A stretch of DNA of 64,000 nucleotides from Taeniopygia guttata (Eukaryota > Chordata > Aves > Passeriformes > Estrildidae): contig NC_133024.1 of the NCBI RefSeq assembly GCF_048771995.1, positions 42,570,001-42,634,000 of the forward strand, written 5' to 3'. The notes below the pieces were generated by a model. It was not told where the DNA came from and ran no database searches. It saw only the letters and a list, made by a program, of their open reading frames with translations. This document shows positions 1 to 13,000 of the stretch, piece after piece. The translations under genes and the position numbers were made by a program. Every line of letters starts with the position of its first letter. The first letter of the stretch is position 1.

Positions 1-1659
1 ACCAGCTTAGGCTCCTACCCCAATACAACCCCTGGTCTCACCTGCTGAAGCCCTGCACAGGTGGTGAAGGAGCCTTTCTCCTGCTGCAATAGCTCACAAG
101 AATCCAATCAGTCCTACCACAGGTGGCCCCATCCTCCACTTGTTCAGGGATTGCTCTTTGCCATCCCTCCTTCCATGCAACACAGGGCTTAGGGTCTTGC
201 CTCAAGGGACAGTTTCCCTTCATTCTACCTGATGCTGTGTAAGGGGTCCAGCTCCTCCATCAGTTTCTTCACCTGGAGGTTCAACAGTTTGACTGGAACA
301 TAACCTTGGCAAAGATGTGTAGGCCATCCCTGTAGAGTTCTCAACAAGCTCCTAGGATGCTCTGTTCTTGCCAGAGCAAATCTGTATCAACTGCCAACCT
401 GCCTGGGACTTTCTGACATTAAACTATCTTGAACTACAGTTTAAATTAATTGATTTTTTAAATATTCCAAAGGTTCATGAAGTAGCTCTTATTCTTGGAG
501 GTAAGTATGGGGTCATGAAACAATAGCTCATCTCACAGCTGTTTCTAATCTGTTAGCTTCAAGACAGTGTTTGTGTCCCCTTTCAAGCTCTACTCAGTCC
601 TGTTATGCAGAGTCCTCATGAGCTGTCACCCCCAGGATGAAGGAGGACAGCTCTAACAAGGGCTGCTCACCCCCTCCCTCTCTCCCCATGCCAGGAGCAT
701 GAAAGGGACAGCCCTTCTCCCTCCCTTCTGCTCTGCCCCAAGGAAAGCAGGACAGCCAGTGAACCAGGGAGGGATTTTGCCCAGTGGAAGCATAGAGTCC
801 CCAGAGCAGCTGCCATTCCCTGGGACTCTATCAGCCAGTCCTGCTTTAGCCCATCTGGGAAGGGCCTGAGCTCACTCACAGGGATGTAATGAGAGTTGAC
901 AACTGTTCGTGCTCCCACATGAAGTGGAGTTGATGCAGAGCCTGGGAATTTTGTGTTCGGCTGTTGACACCCGCCTGGCTCCTGGCTGTGGACAAGACCA
1001 TCTGCCTTGCAGAAGGGACTGCGTGCACAGAGAGCCCCCAGTGTCTGGGGGGCTGTGACCAAGCCATCAGTTGCCATTAATACCCATTGGTCACCCACAG
1101 CCAGCAGCCCTGAATCAGCTCCTTGGAAGATTTTTCTTTTCTGCCTGGAATGTATGACCTAACTACAAGCCGAAAGAACTGCATTTTACCTTTAAACAGA
1201 GAACAAACAGGGTTAGGTTATTGCTAAACATCAGACCTGTTTCCATAATAGAAGCAGAAGACAAGGACATTGTCACTGATGGACTGTAAATTACAGGTGT
1301 CCATGTTCACTCAGGTAATTTCCACCTGAGGGCACTGCAGTTCATATATCTGTCATTCATAATAAATAATTCTAGCAAGCAAATTCAGCCCAACACCTGC
1401 TTCTGTCTAATTTTAAGTGTTGAAAGTGATAAAACTATTCATGCACCTTCAATAAACTTATGTTCAGTTGCTTAAATGAATTGCAGCCGCACTGTATACT
1501 TAAATTTGAAAAAATAAATAACTTAATACAGTATTAATTTGATTAATCATTATAGTTTTGTCCACATTTTATTTCAGCTTGTTCTGCTCACATTCTTGAA
1601 GATGCTAAAAGAGCAGGCAAGGTTAAACACAGATCTGTAAATCATCCTCCTAGTGAATT
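1..1659. other. Intergenic DNA, no gene recognised
   Basis: I see no exon, RNA gene or clear repeat here. A 143-codon open frame on the minus strand (667-1098) has no recognisable motif and no splice-site logic, so I treat it as chance. Confidence 0.5.
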
Positions 1660-1960
1660 AGCAGACTCATTAAGGTTGAAAAAGACCTCCAAGATCATCA
1701 AGTCCAACCTTCAACCAAACACCATCATCCAAATAACCACAGCTCTAAGTGCCACGTCCAGTCATTTCTTGAACACTTCCAGGGTTGGTGACTCCACCAC
1801 CTCCCTGGGTAGCCTGTTCCAGTGTCTGACCACCCTTTGGAGAAAATTCCTCCTGATGTTCGACTTGAACATCCCCTGGCACAACCTGAGGACATTTCCT
1901 CTTGTCCTGTCCCTGGCTGCCTGGGAGAAATGACTGATCCCTACCTGCACAAGAGGAAAC
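1660..1960 (-). mobile_element. CR1 LINE fragment (end of ORF2 and 3' region)
   Basis: Read on the minus strand, this encodes the very C-terminal tail of the CR1 reverse transcriptase ORF, including the motif VVRHWNRLPREVV followed by a SPTLEVFKK-like stretch at about 1765-1850. The lower-coordinate end carries the typical avian CR1 3' sequence with the complement of AAGACCTCCAAGATCATC. It is a 5'-truncated copy, as is usual for CR1. The terminal octamer repeats are not clear, so the 3' edge is approximate. It is long dead, and the frame breaks down outside the tail. Confidence 0.9.
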
Positions 1961-4900
1961 AGACTGAGAATCCTTGCTACGTGCTGGTAGTCCCAGCTAT
2001 GAAGGAGAACATTTAAAATTCATCATGAAAAACACTTGAAAATGTACAACTGAAAGCAACATAGGCCTGGGGAAGACATCATCAGCATAATAATTTTTTC
2101 TGTTCTCATGGGTTTTGCACTCACTGACACACTTTGGGAAGACAAGGTCTTTCCCACCTATAGCTCACACAGTTCTGTAAGGTTTCTCTAGAGCTTTTTA
2201 AAACTTAACTTGCAGGGAAATGGGATTCCAGATGATGTCTGAATGCTGCAAGGCAATTCTTTGTGGGATTTAAATTTATTTTGCCCTGTGTGAGAAACTT
2301 GACTGGGTGACAACTGTGGCATTCTTTTTGTCAGCATAAAAAAATTATTTGACTGTTCACTGTGTATTTTCCAGGTCTGTGAAAGCTTTTGGGGATTATG
2401 CTGGAGGAAAGATTCAGTTATGTTTCTATGGAAACCATAACACTTATAAAAAAGCCTGCTTAACAAGCAAGAGTGTGACACTGTATCTCATTCAAGGTGA
2501 GCCACCTCTGAGGTAACCCATTGATAAACTTCCAGCTGGGTTTTAAAGCCCAGAAGGACACCAGTGGATTTCTTACACCTCTAATAGGAGTAACACTCAG
2601 CAGGTACTGCTGGATAACTACTTAGCACCATAGCATGGGAGTTATAATCTCACAATGAAAGTTGCAGTCATTTGGTTGGACTTGAAAGGAAATTTTTCAT
2701 CAGGTTGTTTATACAGTAATGATTCCTAAGTTTATGTCTTTCTTACTTATCCCCTACTTCAGAGATGTGCAACTTCACTAGCATGACCCAGAGGAGAAAC
2801 ACAGTTACTTTTTTTTTCCACAAACACTGATGTGTTCCCAGATATTTGTTTGAAAAAACCTAGCTATAGAAGTAATATTTTCTTCATTTAGGTACTACTT
2901 TTCCTGAGATGGAAGTCTCCTCTAAAATTAGAAAAGCTTTGTCCCCTTGACACTGCTCTTCCCAGCAAGCACACAGAAGTTGCTGTCACAGTGAAGTACA
3001 AACAGTGTAGCTAGCAGGAGAGAGAATTTATTTTTGTCTTTTCTCCTCAGAAAAGAACATGTTCAAATCAACCTTTAAAATCTATTCCATGTTTCCAGTT
3101 GACAGCACTTCTAGCCATGTTGTGGATTCTATAGCAATAAAATAGAATTACGAAAGGTGGTCTTATTGATAAGGTGCAAAAGCTGAGACAGAAAGTTGTT
3201 TTTAAAATAACTTTTGGTTATCTCACCATAAAAAGTTCACTGACATAACAAAATGCTGGTGCAAAGATTGAAGGTCATTCTAGGCACACCATCAGATTGG
3301 GGAATTAATTTTTTAATCTACTTCTACTACTTGCAAAAGTGAAATTGATTAAATTATTTTTGGATGCATAAAGAGACTCCTTTAGGGTAAGAGTGACCCT
3401 TTCTGGATTTCAATGAAGCCAGTGATGTACGGTTTTCTCCATGGACTTCTAAGTCATTTGTGGACAGCAGCAGAATGCTCCCCCTGAGAAAGAGAGCAGC
3501 AGAAACACAAAGGGGATGTCTTGGGCCTGTTAGGGACCTGGTCCTGAAATGGCTCACACAGTAACCTGACTTCTCATACTGTCCCATTCCCTCAGAAAAT
3601 GTTCTTTTTCACAAACTGAGTTATGAAACTCTTGCACAAGTTCCTGTAGCACTGTCACTTTTTTCCTATTCTACACATCACTAAAGAGGTCATGGGTGCC
3701 CATTTTGCTGCTTTATGTTCATTAAGAAATGCACCAAATTACCTCTACCCCATTGCTACTGTTGAATTGGCTTTGAGTAATCAAAAAGAAATCTCTGGAA
3801 ATTTCAAAAAAGCCTCTGTGTTGGAGAGGCCCACGTGCTCGTGGAGCCAAATGTCACCCAGCTCAGTGGGCTGCTGCCAAAGCCACCAAGCCTTAGCAAG
3901 CAGTACAGAGTCAGCCTGTGCTGGAAGGGGTTTTGAGGCGACTGATGTCTACCAAGTTTTGCTCCAGTAGAACATGGAAAGCTCAAGAAACACACACCAA
4001 ATGCAAAAGTCCCTGAGAAAGATTCTACATTATCTGCCCAGGAGCAATATGTTTTCTATATATCTGGTGTTGCTGCCTTGCTGCCAATCATGTTTATGCA
4101 TTGCCAGACAGCTCATGCGTTTTCCCCAGCTTTCACTGAGCCAGCTACTCCTTCTTCCTGCCAGGACAACAGCTTCTAACATTACTTGCTGGAGCCTGGA
4201 CTCCCTTGGGTAGGCTCCCTTTCTGCAGAGATGAAGACAGAGCAGGTGGATACAAACCACGCAACAACTCCTCAGACAAAAAGTGTTCAAGCACAATACC
4301 ATAGATATTAAGTCCTACTGGACAAAGTCATGCCCACAGTGTTGTGGGGGAGCATGGAAGCCAGAATTCAATCCTTCAATCACCTCTTCAGGGTCCTGAT
4401 GTTTTTCTTTTCATGATCCATGGGTTCTCTGCTCCTCACATGCTGTAAAAACATCTCCAAATAATGATACTCAGTAAATTCAAAACCAGATGTTTTTAGT
4501 GTTTCCTCATTGGCAATCACACTAGGTAATCAAGATTGGTTTTATGGGGTTGGAAAACTTGCTATGACAGGTTGAGCATGAGCTCCATGGTGCACTCATC
4601 ATGCATATCAATGAAATGTAGCTAAAGCATCTTCAGGTGTTTCCCCTGCATCTCACAAAAACTAACAACTTAAGCTTCAAAGCACTTTTGATGGATGGAA
4701 TATCTATCTTCCTTGTGCAACAGGAACAATATGGCCATGAAGGCTAGGATTTCTATGGTCGTCTTTATCAGAGGCAAACTCAAAACTTGGTTCACCGGAG
4801 CACCACTAACAGCAGGTCTGGTCTTGGTCTAATTCAGTTTTACTCAATAGAATTGGCTTTTAAAAATCATTTCAGGAAAATTCCAGGCCTACTGCTTCTG

Positions 4901-7900
4901 CCAGTCTCCCTGGAGCTGCACCAAGTATGCATGGATCAGTGGAAAACTCCTTCTTGCCTTCCCCAAGCCTACTCATGCTCCAGATCCAATATTGCCACAT
5001 TTTCAGTAGATTCAGGGATAATTCTTGCCTGGTCCTTGGTGTTGCCACTAATTCCACCAACATTCAACAGGGACTGTGTGTTAGTTCTTTAGCAACATAT
5101 TCCTGACTTGTAGATGTGACAGAGACACACAGTCACTTTTTTGAGTCATGCAGATGTAGGCACTCACAGATTCCAGCTACGCACATTTTCAGACACACTA
5201 GCTCCAGCACACTTAGATGGTGGTTTTATGCCTTCATTTCTGGTATAAGAGTAATTTCTCCACTCTGAGTGAAGTAAATGCTTGAGATTTACTTTCTAGT
5301 TTGTGTATAACCCATGTTTTGCAAGTGGACCATCAGAGGAGACCCAGCTGGTTCATCAATATTCAGATGATAAAAAAATAGCCATTTGATTTTCAAGTTG
5401 CTGGTAAGTACATGAGAAAAAAACGTTTCTTGGAAGAGCTCTCATTTGGAGTATCTATTCACACTCTATTAGGGAGTATCTATTCACACTCTATTAGGAA
5501 GCTGTGTTACACCTGGCATAACAGGAAAGCACAGAAGGTCAGTTTTGCTGGCACTGTGAATAATTCTTCCCACAGTGAAACCTCAAAATTTAACTGAATT
5601 TTTCATTTGCAAAGAAAGAGCAGATGATCAGAGTCTTCCAGCCTGAATTACTCTCTGGAGAAGAAATGCACAATATGAAGCTCCAGTTTTCCATCATCTA
5701 CATTTACATGTGCATACGTATATATATAAGAAAACAGATACTGCTTCTTGAACAAGTCACTCAAAATAAATGCCATTCCTTCTTTCAAGCACTTCAGCTC
5801 AGTGGCACTGGCCATTCCAAGAACTAACTCTCTTAGAAACCTTCTCTATATGGAGATGATTAACTACCTGACCTTTTTTCCCCCACAAAACTGGCTGCAC
5901 ACACAACTCAGTATATCTTTCAAAAAAACATTACTTACTCACACACTAAAACAAACACATTTGGAATGTCCTGTTGTGAGATTTGCTGGTGACACTGATC
6001 ACACAGTGTCATATTATCAATACTTGATGGTTTTTGCTTGTCCAACGTGCTCTGGTGGAAGGTGACCAGCAGTTGGCCCTCTAAGGCTTCTGTGAAGCGC
6101 ATGGAGCTGACTCTGCCTCAACAAGGGGATTCCCCAGGCTTTGGAAAGATGATGCAGATAATCGTGTCACCATGATTCCTGCTCACTTTCATCAAATTAA
6201 GCCTGTTTTGCTTAGATCAGTGGATCAGTGCAGCTATTTTTACTTTTATGTCCCCAAATATTGCCTCACTAATTATACGGAATGTCAGTTTGCAAGCTGA
6301 AATTATTCCTGTTTCACAGGAAAATGAAAGCCAAGCAACTAGATGCAAACTAAAATATGTCCTCCTCTTGTGGGGCTTGAAAACAGTAATTTTGGAAGTT
6401 AAGATATGGTGTGGACACTGCTAACTACACTTAACTGTGACAGCATCAGAATTTAGTTTTCGTTTAGTTTGGTTCCCCTTGTTTAAAAGGTTGCAGTTTT
6501 TGGGTTGGTTTTTTTCATTGTTTTTTTTTTGTGGGGGGAGTTTGTTTTGCTTTTTTTTTTTTTTTTTTTTGGCTAATTGCTAGAGATGAGGCTTTTATAT
6601 CTTTAGAGAGAGCTGAATATATGATAAATAAGGATTTTTTCAGAAACTCCTAAATTGAGATGGAAGCTACAAAACAGTTCCTTGAAGCTAATAATCAGTA
6701 TTTCAAGTGATGACTGGGCTGGTTTTACAAAATAAGCATTTCTTTAATAAAGCATTTGCACACTTAAAATGTCTGCAATCAAGAGGAGGACAGAAAGCAG
6801 TAAAAGAATCATTTAGAAATACCAAATGTTAAGAAAGAAGTCAAATCCTGAGATTAAACAAATCAGAACCATGAAAATTTGCAGCAGAAGGTCTGATTAG
6901 AAAATTTAATATTAATTTTTAAAAAATAAAATCATTCAAATGCAGGAATTTTTCTGATATCTTCTTGCACTACAGAAGCTTTGCTGAAGTGCTTCAGTGG
7001 AAGGAAATACAGTTATTATTTGAGTACTTTTTGAGGTAAGCAACAGTAAGAAAAATTTGTATGCCTGAAGAGCCAGAGCGGTGATGTATGTGCTAAGGAG
7101 AGCATGTGAACTGGCAAAAGGAACGTCCACCATCAGCTCTGTGCTGTTCCACATGGCTGTGGTCCCAGACACAACATCCCCAAAGCCCAACCCCAGCAGT
7201 CACCTGGAGAATGCCAGCATCATGCCCCTACCTTTTTTCAAGCTCACAAAGATGCATAATGCATTGCTTTGAGAGAATAGTGATAGCTGCACTTCCTACA
7301 AGGTGCTGAGAGAGGCAGCAAGTCTTCTTAAACTCTTGCCAGACAGGCTTAGTGGCTTGATAGAGCATGATAATGATCTTCAGACATTATTTTTCCCTGA
7401 AATGTGAGTACATTCTTTACATCTAGCATATCAGGACAAAGTAGTAATTTCCAGCTTACCCAGCAAATTGGAGCATAAGAAATGGATGACTGACATAGAG
7501 TTTATTTTTAATTTGGATTCTCCTCCATTCTATTTAAAGCATGAAGCCCAGAGGTGACAAACAAAATCCAAGTCCCATGAAAATGTCTTGCACTAGCAGC
7601 CAGGTGAGCCAGCAGAGCACACTGCAAAGCAGCAGCAAGAGAGGCCTGGGGAGCTACAACCCACCCATGTGGTTCAGTGACACACAGATGAATGCATAGA
7701 GTAAACACACTAGCTAGTCCTGTTTCCTAAGGCTGGAGCTCAGGCAGCTAAGAGATTGCTTGCAAAAAGAATGTACAAATCTTGAGGCAATTTAAGCTAG
7801 AGGTAGGCAATGACAGCAAACCTTTGACGCCTCTCATGAGCCCACCCAAACCCTTTGTCTCTCATTACTCATTTTGGCTTTGGTCAGAAGCTTCAAATGG

Positions 7901-8284
7901 ACTCAAATACCCATTCTTCCCTGTTTGTCATATCGACAGATCAAGTATTACTTCAAATAAGGGAAAATGGGCAGACCAAACCTCAAAGAAACTTGCCAGT
8001 CAGAGAAAAAGAAAGTTGAGAAATCTGTCAGCTCTGAGCAATTGGTAGAGATTGAGCATTTTCACAGCAGTTCATGATGCAATGATTTGCCTATAGCAGT
8101 ATGATTTGATATAGCAGTAGCTGTAAAAGACATCATCATCTAAGGCATTGGCCAGAACAGCAAGATGCAAGCAGTCAAAATATCATGGGCATGTCCCAGG
8201 ATAAAGCTAGAGCAAATCTTTACTGGTACATCACTTCCTGGGGGATATGGGATGTTTAGGCAGTGATGAAGGTGGAGCAAGTGC
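1961..8284. other. Intergenic DNA downstream of VMO1
   Basis: No exon recognised. It contains a perfect 25-base tandem duplication (5448-5497) and a run of 20 T at 6551-6570. The 3' end of the VMO1 transcript (minus strand) should lie in the right part. The first clear AATAAA on the minus strand that I see below the stop codon is at about 7501-7506, roughly 780 bases downstream, so the true poly(A) site is not settled. Confidence 0.45.
5448..5497. repeat. 25-bp perfect tandem duplication (two copies)
   Basis: A 25-base unit starting GGAGTATCTATTCACACTCT occurs twice back to back with no mismatch. It looks like a recent replication-slippage or repair duplication in intergenic DNA. No function is suggested. 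Confidence 0.9.
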
Positions 8285-8570
8285 TCATCTGCAGCAGAAG
8301 AACTTCACATCATTGAGTGCTGTGTCGTCCTGAAGTCCCTGTGCGGTCTCTACCTTGGTCTGGAGACCACATATCTTACAGCTGTTGGTCCACGGGCCAA
8401 AGCTGCCCCACGACAGTCCATCACCTACCAGCACAGCCTCATCTGAGCATCTGAACTGGATGTTGTTGGCTGCTGTATCATCACCTGCTCTTTGGGAGGT
8501 CTCTGTTCTCAGTGAAAAAGAGATCAGGTAGCCTCCAGGGCAAACTTGGAAGCTGGTCCAGGAACCCCAC
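8285..8570 (-). CDS. VMO1: VMO1 exon 3: second and third repeats and stop
   Basis: The acceptor is TTTTGTCAG|GTGGGG. It completes the split codon GA|G and runs in frame through [32 protein letters not shown] and [11 protein letters not shown] to TGA at 8285-8287. It is the largest exon and carries six of the eight mature cysteines. Confidence 0.96.
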
Positions 8571-9994
8571 CTGACAAAAAAGCAAATGGAAAAATGTCTG
8601 GGCTCTGTGAGCTTTGGGAAATGCTCCTTCTCCTTGTCACACTGCTCTGAAGCTTAACCCTTCTCTGACGCAGCTTCCTGCTGCAGTCGGGGGCCCTTTG
8701 CCTTCTCCTTTTATTTTCCTTGCCTTCCAAAGATGTACTTGTCATTGATATCTCATCAGAAAAACCTGAGGAAATCTCAGGAAACCTGAGATTGGGTAGC
8801 AACCTGAGGGCAGCCCAAGCACATGTTTTATGATGCATGCCTGGCATGTGTGACAGGTACACTCCAGGCAGCCGGAGAGCAGCCAGAGGTGCAGCATGGT
8901 GTTCCCTGCAGCATGGCCAGGGCTTGGACAGGGCAGTTTCTAGATGTATGGCTAGAAACCCTTCCAAAGAAAACTCTAACTCTGGTACCATATTTCAGGT
9001 GTTCACAGTACTCTGCATAAAATCCAAGGGTAAACAAAAAGTGGTAAAGTGAGGTAACCTGTGTTTAATAACCCTCAAAATTAATGAAAAACAACCCCTA
9101 ACCACTTGTTTTAATTCACTATACTACATCACTGTGTATACAGCAAGTTAGAGAGAAGAGACCCCTCCAAATGGTGACACCATTTGGGTGTTTTGTGAGC
9201 TGGTGCATGACAAACAGGAGAGAAACCAGAGTGTCACTTACTCCCCCACCAAGGATTCAATGGCTGTCGAGTCATCCTGACAATGCAGGCGTATGCCATT
9301 CAGAGCAGTGTCATCACTTCCAAACTGGTCAGGCTCCACCTGCAATGGAAATCACACAGGGACAGAGGTAAAGGCAAGGGGAAAAGGACCCAGGAAAAGT
9401 CCTTTACATGCCTGTCAGAAACAGTCCCACCTCCTTTCTGTAACGGGAAAGAGAAAATGTCTTGGGAAAGAGAAAATGTCTTTGGAAGCACATTGGAAAA
9501 AACAGCTGCCACTGGGAAACCACCTAACCCTTGTAACATGTTCTTTGTGTTTTCTAACTATTTCTGACCCAACAGGTAAGGCAGAGTCTCAGAGTCTCAG
9601 GAGAGACACTGGTGGTGGATGCCTCTCTCCTAGAATCCAGATTTTCATACCCACATGACTTCTCCCAGCAATATCAGCCACACGCAGACTTTTCTGGTGT
9701 AGCTACAGTGACAACACTTGCCAGAAGACTCATAGCCTTATGTACAGAGTATCATACTCAAGAAGAGAAAAAATATGCAGAAAATCCCTAGGGACAGGCG
9801 AAGGTAGGGAATGGAGAGAATTTTACCTTCAGTGCAAATCCATTAGCGTAGCCATGATGGCAAAATTGCCGGCTGCCCCACTTGCCCCAGTGGCCTCCAT
9901 TGGGCACAGAGAGGACAGAGGTGTATTCACGTACCCCTGTGCCTGGGGGGCAGAGGAGGATCAGGATGAGTGTAGCTGGTACAAGGAACTTCAT
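8285..9994 (-). CDS. VMO1: Vitelline membrane outer layer protein 1 (intact, 3 exons)
   Basis: Exons at 9827-9994, 9242-9339 and 8285-8570 join into 183 codons, matching the precursor length I recall for chicken VMO1. The product is a secreted protein that the oviduct deposits on the outer layer of the egg's vitelline membrane; the family has a beta-prism fold built from three similar sheets. Residues 1 to about 20 are a hydrophobic signal peptide, and the mature chain starts near REYTSV. The three internal repeats are marked by [13 protein letters not shown] (residues 64-76), [13 protein letters not shown] (118-130) and [13 protein letters not shown] (169-181). Eight mature cysteines (45, 76, 99, 130, 153, 156, 181, 182) are kept, enough for the four disulfides of the family. 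Splice sites are all GT/AG, with intron phases 0 and 2. One oddity is that cysteines 153 and 156 are only two residues apart, a shorter loop than in relatives. A TATA box lies just upstream. I am confident in the gene and its exon borders; expression is inferred from the family. Confidence 0.97.
9242..9339 (-). CDS. VMO1: VMO1 exon 2: first repeat
   Basis: The acceptor is TTGCAG|GTGGAG. The exon is 98 nt: 32 codons plus two bases, ending GGGGA|GTAAGT (phase 2). It encodes VEPDQ and [12 protein letters not shown], the conserved core of the first repeat. Confidence 0.96.
9445..9482. repeat. 19-bp tandem duplication in VMO1 intron 1
   Basis: The 19-base unit GGGAAAGAGAAAATGTCTT occurs twice in direct succession without mismatch inside the first VMO1 intron (9340-9826). 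It is away from the splice sites and has no evident role. Confidence 0.85.
9827..9994 (-). CDS. VMO1: VMO1 exon 1: signal peptide and first strand segment
   Basis: 56 codons from the ATG at 9994. The start [20 protein letters not shown] is a good signal peptide, followed by REYTSV and [11 protein letters not shown], the family's mature N-terminus. The exon ends AAG|GTAAAA, phase 0. Confidence 0.96.
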
Positions 9995-10042
9995 CTCTGG
10001 TGCTCTGAGTCTGCTGAAGGAATGCTAATGTATGGACTGGGG

Positions 10043-10052
10043 AGTTTATATC
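10043..10052 (-). promoter_or_regulatory. VMO1: TATA box of VMO1
   Basis: The minus strand reads GGATATAAACTCC about 50 bases upstream of the VMO1 ATG, leaving room for a short 5' UTR with transcription starting near 10015-10020. The same segment is recognisable in the second copy (25757-25767), where TATAAACTCCCC has become AATAAATTCCCC; this supports it as the ancestral promoter. The transcription start is inferred. Confidence 0.75.
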
Positions 10053-13000
10053 CTTCCAAGGCTGCTTGCCTTTCCCTACCAGACCATTGACAAACACCAC
10101 TGGAACAATAGTTTCCACCCAGGCAGGGACACAGCACTTGCTGACCTGCTCACAGTGCCCATGAGGAGATCCTCTGGGAGTTCAGCAGCTGACAGGCAGC
10201 AGATACTGTGGCCATAGGTGTATCCACCACCACTGAAAGGCTATGGGACCTCCTATGTGCTCCTTGCTGTGCTCATGGTAGAAGCTTAATATTGATTTCT
10301 GCTTCTGGCTATGCAGATCTTTGGCCATGGGAATGTTTGCCTTCTGAGAGTAACTGCCAGAACCATTTTACCTACTGCTATTTGGCAAGGGAGGTCAGAT
10401 TAGATGAAGAAATATAAGGGACTTGGTCTGGAACAATGAATAAATAAACTCATGCCCTGTGTCTCCCAATACCTTCTGTTTAATAGGATTCCTGGGAATC
10501 TCAACAAATTAAGTAATTTATGGTTTTAATATATTTATTTTCAAAGGCCTTTTTAATCTCAATAAAAAACTGTATGCTTTGCTTTTGCAGCAAGCTTAAC
10601 CAAAGTCAGATATGCTGGGATGGATGCCCACAGTGATTCTCAGGGTTAAGTGCCACTGAGGACAAGTAGAAAGGTGATACTGATGCACTGAGGGCACAGT
10701 CTTTGAGGATGTCATGATGCAGAAAGAGGTGGATTCAAAACTCTTAACACAAAGTGAACCAATGCTTCAGAGTGCCCTCAGTTGGTCTTGCAGCATCTGG
10801 CAGAAGCTTTTTCTCAGTTCAACAGGCAAAGAAAGAAGTTTATTTTAGAGAAGTATCTTGATCCTCAGGATGTTAAAGCAAGATGAGGTGCCAAACCTGT
10901 TGAACTAACAGAAGACAAAGAATTTCCCTCTTCTAGGTTTCTCTTCTAATTCCTGTTCTGCTCCATCTGTTCCTGCCCACTATAGGGTGATGTTGCTTTT
11001 CCCATTCTTGACTCTGCATTCCCCTTACACTTGTCAGTGTTGTCTACAGGTGGCAACATATGCAAATTAAGATGATGGGAAGTTGGATGATCCTTTTAGT
11101 GAAAGGCACTAAAAGTGTACAGCATGTGATGAAAGCAGAACCTGTTTTCCTTTTTAAACCAGAACTTTTGTTCTACTTCTCCAAAGGGATGTCGAAATCC
11201 AGAGGAGATATGTTTTCTCCCACAAGGACTGTGCAATCACATCTGGCAAACCAGGTGTGTTTGTTCAGCAGGGTCACACAGTGATAGCCAAGGACACTCA
11301 GACCTGCTCTTGGCAGCAAATGGATGGAAAGGAGCAGAAAGAGTCAGAAGAAAATGGCTGGGACCTGGTTAAGACTACAAAAGGAGCAGGATTCCCTCTC
11401 ATTTCTCCTTTGCTGGCCCTAGACCATCACCCTTGATCACTTCACTTCTAGCAGCAGGCCCACAGCCTGGCAGGACCCATCTTCCCCCCTCAGACTCTGC
11501 TCAAATTATAAGATTCCTGTCTTTTTCCATCCCCAGAGGAGGATCCTGGGGCACAGTGAGCCCACAGTGTGCAGGGGAGCAGGACAAGGCAGGAGGTGAG
11601 GACACCTTCAGGGATTTGGCCATGAGAAATTACTCCCATCCAGAACTCAGAGGTTCAGGAGAAAACTCAAGCCCAAGAGGAGAACTATTAGAGAATTACT
11701 AGTCCAGGACCAGGGAAAAATCCTTTTCCCATTTATAACCAAATAGCTGGTAAACTGGGCTGCCAAATGTGAGATGCCTTGGACTTGATTTCACGGTACA
11801 CAGCTTAGATAGCACTTAACAGGTGCAGAGCAGACACTGATTTTGCTACCACAAGTAGCAAGTTTAACAAGTTTCCAAAGATCAGCTTACACAGACTACC
11901 AAAATTTTAAAAAGTCTGCAATGGTGAGATCCAGATCTCTTACTGACACACCACCCCGCTTTCTTGATCCCTCTCCTGTATTTTAATATCCTTGAAAATG
12001 TCAGAACAGTTTTAAAGAAAATTGGAAAACTGATGAATTTGATTAATGAAACATGACTACAGTAAAATGATGACGATACAGGGTATTTCATCCTTTCATT
12101 GTTCATCCAGCTTAATACAATTATTTTTGCAGGCAGAGAAGCATAAAAATTTTGCCACTACTTTTCAGCTTTTATAAAAAAACTTCTACTTTTTCATAAA
12201 AACAGATTAACATAATACTAATCAGTATATTGATTTTATAAAATTATTATTGTGATTTTATGACATTTAAATCTATATGGAACATGGAAAAAATTGCCTA
12301 TAACATACAGAAACATATACCATATAAAATTTGTTTATTTTATGATGTTATTGAAAAAATTATGTATTAGCTGCTCTTGAAAATTCATTAATTTCTGATT
12401 TTTAGACCTGAAAATACCACACAATTAATATTACAAACTTTGTTTGGCAGCGTTGTGTTGTCTTTTGCATATTCTCATTTTCTCATATTCATGTAAACCT
12501 GCTGCTGCCCAAAGGATGAGATCATTTGAGATGTTGGGCTCTTTTGAGTGAGCTGTAGGAAGGGTTGAAGGTAGCAAGTGCCCAGGAACTCCAAATAGGA
12601 GGCAAAACATCATTCCCTAAAAGACAAGTCAATAAATACAGGGTGATGGTTTTGACTGAATGACTTTCTGCTTCTGCATACTCTAGGCCATTTTACACTC
12701 CTCCCACACTGTTACCAAGGCACTGGTCGCCACCCATCAGCTCTCAGTAGCCATGTTCCTCAGCAGCTCTAATGCCAAACCTGACCATTACAACTGGGTG
12801 TAAATCCATTGTAAATCACACAGCCTGGCTCTGCCAAACCTTCCTCACCTGCAGCTTGGGATGTAGATAAGACACTCCATAGCTAACTGCATCCTGCAAA
12901 AGACACACTATCTCATGGAAATGGTACCTCAGCAAACCCAGAAGTCACACCTAGTGCCAAAAAAACATGAAAGGGCAATAAAGAATCTATTCTATTCTAT

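Noticed and set aside
667-1098. 143-codon minus-strand open frame
   Set aside because: It has no motif, homology or splice context that I can point to.
8524-8991. 155-codon minus-strand open frame overlapping VMO1 exon 3
   Set aside because: It runs mostly through VMO1 intron 2 and reads the start of exon 3 in the wrong frame.
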